From assembly GCA_023388675.1 (NCBI GenBank), contig JAEWFU010000332.1, positions 1 through 6,217 on the forward strand: a stretch of 6,217 nt of DNA, given 5' to 3'. Positions within the stretch are counted from its first letter, which is position 1. Each line of letters begins with the position of its first letter. This document shows positions 1-6,217 of the stretch, one piece after another. The notes under the pieces are model-generated. The model ran no database searches. It saw only the letters and a program-made list of their open reading frames with translations, and had not been told where the DNA came from. The position numbers and the translations under genes were made by a program. This DNA is from Pseudomonadota bacterium. GTDB taxonomy: Bacteria; Pseudomonadota; Alphaproteobacteria; Rhizobiales; Rhizobiaceae.

Positions 1-995
1 ACACCGCCATGGCGCAGCACAAGCAGTTTTACGACCGCGCCGCGCCGACCGGCAAAAGGATCGCCGTCGTCGGCGCCGGGCCGGCAGGGCTTGCCTGCGC
101 GCACCGGCTTGCCGTGAAGGGACACGAAGTGACGGTCTTCGAGGCGAAGCCGAAGGCCGGGGGGCTCAACGAATACGGCATCGCGGCGTATAAATCCGTT
201 GACGGTTTCGCGCAGGCAGAAGTTGATTATGTGACCGCAGTCGGTGGCATCGATGTCCAGCATGGCAAAGCGCTTGGCCGCGACGTTTCGCTCGCCGAGC
301 TGGCAGCCTCTCACGACGCCGTCTTCCTCGGCATGGGTCTGGCCGGCGTCAACGCCTTGCGGGCCGAAGGCGAGAATACCGAGGGCGTCCAGGATGCGGT
401 CGACTTCATCGCGGAGCTGCGTCAGGCGGGCGATCTCGCGCAGCTGCCCGTTGGCAGGCGCGTCGTCGTCATCGGCGGCGGCATGACGGCGATCGACGCG
501 GCGGTCCAGTCCAAGCTGCTCGGCGCCGAGGAAGTGACGATCTGCTACCGTCGTGGCAAGGAACACATGAACGCGTCGGAATTCGAGCAGGATCTGGCGG
601 CCTCCAAGGGCGTCACCATTCGCCATTGGCTGCAACCCAAAACCGTCATCGATGCGGGTGGGCGTGTTGCCGGCATCGAGCTCGAATACACCACACTGCG
701 CGACGACAAACTCGTCGGCACGGGCGAGACGATGCTGATCGACGCCGACCAAGTGTTCAAGGCGATCGGCCAGTCGTTCGATGCCTCGCCGCTCAACGGC
801 TCCGGCAATTCGATCGCCATGGAAGGCGGACGCATCAAGGTCGACGCCGAAGGGCTCACTTCGATGGCCAAGGTCTGGGCGGGTGGCGATTGCGTCGTCG
901 ACGCGCGCGAGGATCTGACCGTCGCAGCCGTGGCGGCCGGGCGAGACGCGGCTGAAAGCATCCACCGGGCACTCACCTCTAACGGGAGGGCATGA
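1..995 (+). CDS. preT: NAD-dependent dihydropyrimidine dehydrogenase, subunit PreT (5'-truncated by window edge)
   Basis: This is the flavoprotein subunit that takes electrons from NADH through FAD and passes them to PreA, which reduces uracil or thymine to the 5,6-dihydro form in the cytoplasm. Numbering from the first in-window ATG (base 9), an FAD-binding GAGPAGL lies at residues 22-28, with the ribose-binding Glu of VFEA at 45 and GGLNEYGI just after. A second dinucleotide fold has GGGMTAID starting at 156, and the closing flavin motif AGGDC has its Asp at 294. Family members are about 410-450 residues and carry an N-terminal cysteine-rich iron-sulfur domain of roughly 105-110 residues before the first GxGxxG. 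That domain is absent here, the frame stays open to the left edge, and the ATG at 9 has no ribosome site, so the true start is almost certainly upstream. The stop overlaps preA by 4 bases, so the two are co-translated. Glutamate synthase small subunit is a related flavoprotein, but the preA partner decides against it. Confidence 0.9.
   Translation, partial: TAMAQHKQFYDRAAPTGKRIAVVGAGPAGLACAHRLAVKGHEVTVFEAKPKAGGLNEYGIAAYKSVDGFAQAEVDYVTAVGGIDVQHGKALGRDVSLAELAASHDAVFLGMGLAGVNALRAEGENTEGVQDAVDFIAELRQAGDLAQLPVGRRVVVIGGGMTAIDAAVQSKLLGAEEVTICYRRGKEHMNASEFEQDLAASKGVTIRHWLQPKTVIDAGGRVAGIELEYTTLRDDKLVGTGETMLIDADQVFKAIGQSFDASPLNGSGNSIAMEGGRIKVDAEGLTSMAKVWAGGDCVVDAREDLTVAAVAAGRDAAESIHRALTSNGRA
984..990 (+). 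promoter_or_regulatory. preA ribosome binding site (GGGAGGG)
   Basis: A strong purine-rich Shine-Dalgarno sequence lies inside the last codons of preT. It is 7 bases before the ATG at 998 but only 1 base before the ATG at 992. The spacing favours 998 as the real preA start, even though ATG 992 forms the neat ATGA overlap with the preT stop. Confidence 0.7.
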
Positions 996-997
996 GC

Positions 998-2311
998 ATG
1001 GCAGACATTCGTTCGAACTTCGTCGGCATCAAGTCGCCAAACCCGTTCTGGCTCGCCTCGGCGCCGCCGACCGACAAGGAATACAACGTCGTGCGCGCTT
1101 TCAAGGCGGGGTGGGGCGGCGTTGTCTGGAAGACGCTGGGCGAGGAAGGCCCGCCTGTCGTCAACGTCAACGGGCCGCGCTACGGCGCGATCTGGGGCGC
1201 GGACCGGCGTCTGCTCGGCCTCAACAATATCGAGCTCATCACCGACCGCGACCTCCAGACCAATCTGCGCGAGATCAAGCAGGTCAAGCGCGACTGGCCG
1301 GACCGGGCGCTGATCGTCTCCATCATGGTGCCATGCGTCGAGGAAGCCTGGAAGGCTATCCTGCCGGTGGTCGAGGATACGGGTGCCGACGGCATCGAGC
1401 TGAACTTCGGCTGCCCGCACGGCATGAGCGAGCGCGGCATGGGTTCGGCCGTCGGCCAGGTGCCGGAATACATCGAAATGGTGGTGCGGTGGTGCAAGCA
1501 GAACACCCGCATGCCGGTCATCACCAAGCTGACGCCCAACATCACCGACATCCGCAAGCCGGCGCGGGCGGCGCATGCCGGCGGCACCGACGCGGTGTCG
1601 CTGATCAACACGATCAACTCGATCACCGGGGTCGATCTGGATAGTTTCGCACCGCAGCCGACCATCGACGGCAAGGGCAGCCATGGCGGCTATTGCGGTC
1701 CGGCTGTGAAGCCGATCGCCATGAACATGGTGGCCGAGATCGCGCGCGACAGCGAGACGCGCGGCCTGCCGATCTCCGGCATCGGCGGCATCACGACGTG
1801 GCGGGACGCCGCCGAATTCATGGCGCTGGGCGCTGGCAATGTGCAGGTGTGCACCGCGGCCATGACCTACGGCTTCAAGATCGTCGAGGAGATGATCGAG
1901 GGGCTCAAGAACTGGATGGACGAGAAGGGACATGCCGATCTCGACGCCATCGTTGGCCGCGCTACGCCCAACGTCACCGACTGGCAGTATCTCAACCTCA
2001 ACTACGTCGCCAAGGCGCATATCGACCAGGATGCCTGCATCAAGTGCGGGCGCTGCCATATTGCCTGCGAGGATACCTCGCATCAGGCGATCACCAGCAT
2101 GGTCGACGGCGCGCGCCACTTCGAGGTGATCGAGGAGGAATGCGTCGGCTGCAATCTCTGCGTCAATGTCTGCCCGGTCGAGGGCTGCATCACGATGGAG
2201 CCGCTGGCGGCCGGCAGTCTCGACAAGCGCACCGGCAGGACGGTCGAGCCGGTCTATGCCAACTGGACGACCCACCCCAACAATCCCACGGCCCGCCAGG
2301 CCGCGGAGTAG
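998..2311 (+). CDS. preA: NAD-dependent dihydropyrimidine dehydrogenase, catalytic subunit PreA
   Basis: This FMN-containing subunit reduces uracil and thymine to dihydropyrimidines, the first step of the reductive pyrimidine breakdown route. It works in the cytoplasm as a complex with PreT. The first ~310 residues form a dihydroorotate-dehydrogenase-like TIM barrel. The signature NFGCPHGMSERGMG carries the catalytic Cys at residue 139, equivalent to the general-acid Cys671 of mammalian DPD. Substrate- and FMN-site segments include KLTPNITDI, NTINSITGVDLD, SHGGYCGPAVKPIA and GIGGITTW. The C-terminus is an 8Fe ferredoxin domain with two CxxCxxCxxxC clusters, Cys347/350/353/357 and Cys382/385/388/392. 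Length is 437 aa from ATG 998, or 439 from ATG 992; 998 is chosen because the upstream GGGAGGG is correctly spaced for it. The fused ferredoxin region separates it from ordinary PyrD. It ends 12 bases before the convergent dgdR-like gene. Confidence 0.95.
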   Translation: MADIRSNFVGIKSPNPFWLASAPPTDKEYNVVRAFKAGWGGVVWKTLGEEGPPVVNVNGPRYGAIWGADRRLLGLNNIELITDRDLQTNLREIKQVKRDWPDRALIVSIMVPCVEEAWKAILPVVEDTGADGIELNFGCPHGMSERGMGSAVGQVPEYIEMVVRWCKQNTRMPVITKLTPNITDIRKPARAAHAGGTDAVSLINTINSITGVDLDSFAPQPTIDGKGSHGGYCGPAVKPIAMNMVAEIARDSETRGLPISGIGGITTWRDAAEFMALGAGNVQVCTAAMTYGFKIVEEMIEGLKNWMDEKGHADLDAIVGRATPNVTDWQYLNLNYVAKAHIDQDACIKCGRCHIACEDTSHQAITSMVDGARHFEVIEEECVGCNLCVNVCPVEGCITMEPLAAGSLDKRTGRTVEPVYANWTTHPNNPTARQAAE

Positions 2312-2323
2312 GGGCAGGCGTTT

Positions 2324-3226
2324 TCAGCGTCGCCGCTGCGCCATGGCGGCGACCGGATACGATGCCGATGCATCGGCCGAAAGGCCCGGCAGCACGGCGC
2401 GGATATGGTCGCCAAGCGCTTTGGCTGGGGAAGACGGCCGCTGCTCGGCGAATTCGAGCGCGATCCCGAGCGTGGGCAGGGGTGGCAGCCCGGTAGAGAC
2501 AATATGGAGATCGGATGGCACGGCTGTCTCCGTCAGAACACTGATCGCATGCCCCGAACGCGCGATCGCGATAAGCCCGGCCAGGCTATCGCTCGCGAAC
2601 GCGACCCTGTAGCGGCGATTGACCGCCTCCATCGCATCGCAGGCGGCCCGATAGTCGAGCGTCGTGGGCGCCGACAAGGCCAGCGGGATGGTTTCAAGGT
2701 CGAGTATGGCCGGCTTCGGCTCATTCGCCACCCATACGAACCGCTCCTTGCGGATGACATCGCTGTTGGCGGCATCGGAGAGAGACACGAGCGCCATGTC
2801 GATCTGGCGGCGGTGCAGCAGCGGACGCAACTCTGTGGTGGGCGCGCAGACCATGCGCAACTCGACTTCGGGATGCAGCGCGAAGAAGTCTCTGAGCAAT
2901 TCGGGGATGAAGGCGATCGAATAGTCTTCGGGGCATCCAAGGCTGACCGGACCCCTGAGCGTGCCGCCAGCCATGTCGGCGAGGATTTCGTCGTGCCTGG
3001 CAAGCAATGACTCGGCGTGAGACAGAAAGCGCTCGCCGGCTGCGGTGAGGCGCACGCCCGATCCGCTGCGGTGCAGCAGCGACTGGCCAACCATGTCCTC
3101 CAGGCGTTGCATCTGCATGCTCAGCGCGGACTGCGTCCGACCGACCTGGGTGGCTGCGAGGCTGATGGAACCGGTTCGCGCGACCGCAGCGAAGTTCCGT
3201 AGAAGCGCGAGGTCGAGGAGATGCAT
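2324..3226 (-). CDS. dgdR: LysR-type transcriptional regulator, DgdR-like
   Basis: This 300-residue LysR-family regulator probably controls the divergent decarboxylase gene. The N-terminal winged helix-turn-helix spans about residues 5-65. It includes LLRNFAAVARTGSISLAA, the recognition segment TQSALSMQMQRLE (31-43) and the wing SGVRLTAAGE. The effector domain follows from about residue 92, opening with GPVSLGCPEDY. The usual LysR length is ~300 aa. The start at ATG 3226 is the only conventional one before in-frame stops; a weak GGA lies about 8 bases upstream and overlaps the LysR box. The dgdR name rests on the divergent position next to a near-perfect dgdA and on the similar N-terminal LLDLALLR style I recall for Burkholderia cepacia DgdR. 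That protein was described as a repressor of dgdA relieved by dialkylglycine substrates. The LysR fold is certain; the DgdR assignment is inference from context and memory. Confidence 0.85.
   Translation of the reverse strand: MHLLDLALLRNFAAVARTGSISLAATQVGRTQSALSMQMQRLEDMVGQSLLHRSGSGVRLTAAGERFLSHAESLLARHDEILADMAGGTLRGPVSLGCPEDYSIAFIPELLRDFFALHPEVELRMVCAPTTELRPLLHRRQIDMALVSLSDAANSDVIRKERFVWVANEPKPAILDLETIPLALSAPTTLDYRAACDAMEAVNRRYRVAFASDSLAGLIAIARSGHAISVLTETAVPSDLHIVSTGLPPLPTLGIALEFAEQRPSSPAKALGDHIRAVLPGLSADASASYPVAAMAQRRR
2329..2353. terminator. Possible hairpin between convergent preA and dgdR ends
   Basis: GTCGCCGC (2329-2336) and GCGGCGAC (2346-2353) make a perfect 8-bp GC-rich stem with a 9-base loop. 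It begins 18 bases after the preA stop and lies inside the last codons of the convergent regulator. There is no T-run after it on either strand, so it is not a canonical intrinsic terminator. It may slow read-through or be a by-product of coding sequence. Confidence 0.25.
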
Positions 3227-3229
3227 GAC

Positions 3230-3244
3230 ATCAATCCGATTGAT
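3230..3244. promoter_or_regulatory. LysR box, ATCAAT-CCG-ATTGAT
   Basis: A perfect 6-3-6 inverted repeat fits the LysR-family T-N11-A rule (T3231, A3243) and reads ATC-N9-GAT. The dyad continues to 3227 and 3247 with one mismatch per arm. It begins only 3 bases upstream of the dgdR start codon, so a bound regulator would cover the dgdR initiation region. That suits autorepression. Confidence 0.65.
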
Positions 3245-3249
3245 ATCAG

Positions 3250-3260
3250 ACTATCATAGT
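3250..3260. promoter_or_regulatory. Second palindrome ACTAT-C-ATAGT in dgdR-dgdA gap
   Basis: A perfect 5-1-5 dyad lies 5 bases beyond the LysR box and covers the best -10-like hexamers on both strands. Another ATCAAT half-site follows at 3261-3266. LysR proteins often contact a high-affinity site and a nearby weaker one, so this could be the secondary site. It could also simply be the AT-rich promoter core. Confidence 0.4.
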
Positions 3261-3299
3261 ATCAATTTGCACGGAGGCTCAAGGGGCGCTAGCGATTGA

Positions 3300-4634
<1,335 letters not shown>

Positions 4635-4667
4635 ACGCGGCCGGGGCTTGGGGGCGCTGCGCCGTTG

Positions 4668-5336
4668 TCAGGTCGCTGCGGGCCGGCTGACGATGACGCC
4701 GTTCTTCGTCGCGAGGAAGCGGCGCAGACGATCGTTGTAATCGGCCACAACCGCGTTCCTTACAGAAGGGCGTCGCGCGAGGGCCTGCCGCCACGCACCG
4801 ACCTTGTCTAGCCCGGTAAAGACGCCGAAATCGGCAATCGTGTCGAAAACGTCGAAATAGCGGAATGCGGGCGCGAAGACCGCGTCGACGATCGAGAAGG
4901 CTTCGCCGGCGAAATAGGGGCCGGCGCCGAGTTCCGCTTCCAGCCGCTCCATCTTCTCGCGGAGCCGGTCGACCGCATCGTCAAAGGCGGTCTGGTCGGC
5001 CGCGGTTTCCATAGTCCAGATGTCGCCGAGCGCTGCGGAGCCGAACTCCATCCACGCGCGGTGGCGCGCCCGGGTCAACGCATCGGCAGGATGCAGCCGC
5101 GGCTCCTCCGTCTCGTCGAGATATTCGACGATCGCGGCGCTCTCGAACAGGACATCGTCGCCCACCTTCAGCAGCGGCACCTTGCCCAGCGGCGAGATCG
5201 CCTTGAACCAATCCGGCTTGTTGGAGAGGTCGACATCGATGCGTTCGAACGGCACGCCCTTTTCCGCCAGCACGATTGCCGCGCGCTGCACATAGGGGCA
5301 GAGATCGAAGGAAACGAGTGTGAGTTTTGCAGGCAC
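4668..5336 (-). CDS. Glutathione S-transferase family protein
   Basis: This 222-residue cytosolic GST-fold protein is likely to conjugate, reduce or deglutathionylate electrophilic substrates with glutathione. The N-terminal thioredoxin-like domain (about 4-80) has SFDLCPYVQR with Cys13, the cis-proline motif KVPLL (Pro54) and the glutathione-contacting FESAAIVEYL (Glu65-Ser66). The all-helical C-terminal domain carries the N-capping box SIVD (Ser148, Asp151). The CPY motif with a catalytic-type cysteine resembles omega/DHAR-like or lambda-type GSTs, which favour thiol transfer or reductive chemistry over classic Ser/Tyr conjugation. The substrate cannot be read from sequence. The start is GTG at 5336, supported by GGAG 7 bases upstream. 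It is divergent from the MarR gene and converges on dgdA with a 33-bp gap (4635-4667) in which I see no clear terminator. Confidence 0.9.
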   Translation of the reverse strand: MPAKLTLVSFDLCPYVQRAAIVLAEKGVPFERIDVDLSNKPDWFKAISPLGKVPLLKVGDDVLFESAAIVEYLDETEEPRLHPADALTRARHRAWMEFGSAALGDIWTMETAADQTAFDDAVDRLREKMERLEAELGAGPYFAGEAFSIVDAVFAPAFRYFDVFDTIADFGVFTGLDKVGAWRQALARRPSVRNAVVADYNDRLRRFLATKNGVIVSRPAAT

Positions 5337-5343
5337 GGGAAAA

Positions 5344-5347
5344 CTCC
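5344..5347 (-). promoter_or_regulatory. Ribosome binding site for the GST (GGAG)
   Basis: The plus strand reads CTCC, giving GGAG on the coding strand 7 bases before the GTG at 5336. This supports the non-ATG start. Confidence 0.6.
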
Positions 5348-5352
5348 GACAG

Positions 5353-5380
5353 TTGAATTGAATGCATTTGCATGTAAATT
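5353..5380 (+). promoter_or_regulatory. Candidate marR promoter
   Basis: TTGAAT (5353-5358) and TAAATT (5375-5380) match -35 and -10 consensus at four of six positions each, with a 16-bp spacer occupied by palindrome copy 1. This would give a leader of about 57 bases containing palindrome copy 2. Confidence 0.35.
5362..5373. promoter_or_regulatory. Operator-like palindrome copy 1, ATGCA-TT-TGCAT
   Basis: This perfect 5-2-5 dyad is one of two identical copies in the GST-marR gap (13 identical bases, 5362-5374 and 5409-5421). It lies where the GST transcript would start if the TTGACA at 5403-5398 (minus) is its -35. It also falls inside the spacer of a possible marR promoter, TTGAAT (5353-5358) to TAAATT (5375-5380) with a 16-bp spacer. 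A repressor bound here could shut both directions. Confidence 0.65.
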
Positions 5381-5403
5381 AACGCCCGGAAGCAGAATGT
5401 CAA
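5375..5403 (-). promoter_or_regulatory. Candidate GST promoter with TTGACA -35
   Basis: On the minus strand a consensus TTGACA lies at 5403-5398. About 16-17 bases on is a weak AT-rich -10 region (TAATTT/AATTTA, roughly 5381-5375). The -35 is perfect and the -10 is poor. The two identical palindromes lie immediately on either side. Confidence 0.45.
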
Positions 5404-5407
5404 TATC

Positions 5408-5421
5408 CATGCATTTGCATG
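5408..5421. promoter_or_regulatory. Operator-like palindrome copy 2, CATGCA-TT-TGCATG
   Basis: This is a perfect 6-2-6 dyad, 47 bp centre to centre from copy 1. It sits 4 bases upstream of the TTGACA of the GST promoter and 22 bases before the marR ATG, suggesting a second binding site for the same MarR dimer. Confidence 0.65.
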
Positions 5422-5443
5422 AATTCACGTTACGGTGATCCTT

Positions 5444-5884
5444 ATGAACGGACCGAACAAAACAACCGTTGCCGCATGGATTGCGCTTGCCCGAGCGTAT
5501 CGCGTCGCCATGCAGAAGGTCGAGGCGCGGCTCAAGGAGGCGGATCTGCCGCCGCTCGCCTGGTACGATGCGTTGTGGGAGCTCGAAAAGGCGGGCGAGG
5601 GCGGTCTGCGTCCGTTCGAACTGGAGCACGCGCTGCTGTTCGAGCAGTACAACCTGTCGCGGCTGGTCGAGCGGCTGGTGAAGGCCGATTTGGTCGAGCG
5701 GCGCCCTTGTGCGGACGATCGTCGTGGGTATGTGCTTGCCATCACCGCCGACGGGCTGGCTGTGCGGGCAAAGATATGGAGCGTCTACGCTCCCGCAATA
5801 CAGGCAGCGATCGGCGCGCGGCTGAGCCGCGACGAGGCCGTGTCGCTGGCGCGCATCCTGGCCAAGATTACCGATGTCGACTGA
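5444..5884 (+). CDS. MarR-family transcriptional regulator
   Basis: This 146-residue protein is of usual MarR length and probably binds DNA as a dimer to control itself and the divergent GST. The first ~30 residues form the dimerisation helix. The winged helix-turn-helix covers about 38-105: LAWYDALWELEKA, the recognition region LFEQYNLSRLVERLVKADLVERR, and the wing ADDRRGYVLAIT with the family's Asp-Arg pair (91-94). C-terminal helices (LSRDEAVSLARILAKI) complete the dimer interface. The start is ATG 5444, with GGTGA 5 bases upstream as a modest ribosome site; GTG 5435 is possible but would use up that site. Cys89, at the base of the wing, is the only cysteine. The ligand is unknown; a GST neighbour suggests electrophiles or aromatic compounds (inference). 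Confidence 0.9.
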   Translation: MNGPNKTTVAAWIALARAYRVAMQKVEARLKEADLPPLAWYDALWELEKAGEGGLRPFELEHALLFEQYNLSRLVERLVKADLVERRPCADDRRGYVLAITADGLAVRAKIWSVYAPAIQAAIGARLSRDEAVSLARILAKITDVD

Positions 5885-5927
5885 CGCGTGACTGGCAGGT
5901 TCTGTCAGCAGGGGAGTCGCGGCCTTA

Positions 5928-5956
5928 TTGTGGATAAAAAATATCCAGGATATGAA
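5928..5956 (+). promoter_or_regulatory. Candidate promoter of the Rrf2-type gene
   Basis: TTGTGG (5928-5933) and TATGAA (5951-5956) each match sigma-70 hexamers at about four positions, with an exact 17-bp spacer. Nested palindromes fill the spacer and touch the -10. Confidence 0.4.
5931..5953. promoter_or_regulatory. Nested GGATA/TATCC palindromes, operator-like
   Basis: Two overlapping perfect dyads share one arm: TGGATA-AAAAA-TATCCA (5931-5947) and ATATCC-A-GGATAT (5941-5953). The result is three alternating half-sites on the promoter just upstream of a DNA-binding regulator, the expected place for an autoregulatory operator. The motif does not match the IscR or NsrR sites that I know. 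Confidence 0.45.
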
Positions 5957-5968
5957 GAGTCCGGAATT

Positions 5969-5973
5969 GAGGA
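5969..5973 (+). promoter_or_regulatory. Ribosome binding site of the Rrf2-type gene (GAGGA)
   Basis: This Shine-Dalgarno sequence lies 6 bases before ATG 5980 and fixes the start of the partial gene. Confidence 0.65.
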
Positions 5974-5979
5974 CGAGCG

Positions 5980-6217
5980 ATGAAACTCTCTGAAGGGGTC
6001 GAGGCGGCAATCCATAGCGTCACAATCCTGGCAGCGCTCCAGCCCGGCGAGGCGATGCCCGCAGCGGCGTTTGCAGATGCCTACGAGATATCGGCGAGTT
6101 ATCTGCTCAAGCATCTCAAGGCACTCGTTGCCGACGGGCTGCTCGAATCCGTCCCCGGCCCGCAGGGCGGCTACCGGCTTGCGCGGGCTGCGGAGAAGAT
6201 CACGCTGCTCGATATCG
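5980..6217 (+). CDS. Rrf2-family transcriptional regulator (3'-truncated by window edge)
   Basis: The first 79 codons of an Rrf2-type regulator are present, about half of the usual 130-160 residues. It opens with the family signature MKLSEGVEAAIHS. A winged helix-turn-helix follows, with FADAYEISASYLLKHLKALVADGLLESVPGPQGGYRLAR (about residues 31-69; the SxxYL recognition helix and GPQGGYRL wing are diagnostic), then the ITLLDI segment. The family includes IscR, NsrR, RsrR and cluster-free members such as CymR. The cysteines that would show an iron-sulfur sensor normally lie around residues 90-110, beyond the window, and no cysteine occurs in the visible part. The gene follows the MarR gene by 95 bases on the same strand but has its own promoter-like leader. 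Its targets are probably to the right or itself. Confidence 0.88.
   Translation, partial: MKLSEGVEAAIHSVTILAALQPGEAMPAAAFADAYEISASYLLKHLKALVADGLLESVPGPQGGYRLARAAEKITLLDI

Noticed and set aside
545..2275. A 576-residue open frame on the minus strand opposite preT/preA
   Set aside because: It lies opposite two clearly recognised genes and is Arg/Asp/His/Ala-rich with no family motif, typical of an antisense frame in GC-rich DNA.
1693..2496. A 267-residue plus-strand frame across the preA 3' end
   Set aside because: It is out of frame with preA, Arg/Gly/His-rich and without recognisable domains.
3221..3227. ATGCATG at the dgdR start resembling the MarR palindrome half
   Set aside because: It is a single short match formed by the dgdR start codon and neighbouring bases, lacking the second TGCAT arm.
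5362..5421. NsrR-type sites suggested by ATGCATTT
   Set aside because: The NsrR consensus is a longer dyad with different spacing; the 5-2-5 dyads here fit the adjacent MarR regulator better.
5881..5908. A possible terminator or sigma-54 site after the MarR stop (CTGGCAG/CTGTCAG stem)
   Set aside because: The stem needs a G-U pair and has a 3-base loop with no T-run; the GG/GC spacing required for a sigma-54 promoter is not met.
5168..6010. A 280-residue minus-strand frame spanning the MarR gene and GST 5' region
   Set aside because: It overlaps three better-supported coding or regulatory units and looks like a shadow frame.

Overview
The window is about 6.2 kb of GC-rich, gene-dense bacterial DNA. 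Protein style, codon use and gene content suggest an alphaproteobacterium, most likely in the Hyphomicrobiales/Rhizobiales (Mesorhizobium/Rhizobium-like). That placement rests on recognising the protein families, not on a marker gene. Seven protein-coding genes are supported, the first and last cut by the window edges. I found no rRNA, tRNA, CRISPR, transposon, integrase or origin.

Left block (1-2311, plus strand): the two subunits of a bacterial NAD-dependent dihydropyrimidine dehydrogenase. The 3' part of preT (FAD/NAD flavoprotein subunit) overlaps preA (FMN catalytic subunit with a C-terminal two-cluster ferredoxin domain) by 4 bases. Together they carry out the first step of reductive uracil/thymine breakdown. 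The later-step genes are not in the window and may lie upstream.

Middle block (2324-4634): a divergent pair. A LysR-type regulator (dgdR-like, minus strand) and a PLP enzyme (dgdA-like 2,2-dialkylglycine decarboxylase, plus strand) share a 97-bp intergenic region. It holds a perfect ATC-N9-GAT LysR box and a second small palindrome. DgdA breaks down alpha,alpha-disubstituted amino acids such as 2-aminoisobutyrate and isovaline; DgdR is described in Burkholderia cepacia as its repressor.

Right block (4668-6217): a divergent pair made of a glutathione S-transferase (minus, GTG start) and a MarR-family regulator (plus). Two copies of the palindrome ATGCATTTGCAT flank a TTGACA-like promoter between them, a layout expected for a MarR repressor controlling itself and the GST. 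Downstream, an Rrf2-family regulator starts and runs off the right edge; its leader has nested GGATA/TATCC palindromes over a plausible promoter.

Overall the region holds catabolic and detoxification genes with local regulators. I see no clear undescribed multi-gene system. The most testable new content is the three sets of operator-like palindromes and the pairing of dialkylglycine decarboxylation with pyrimidine reduction.
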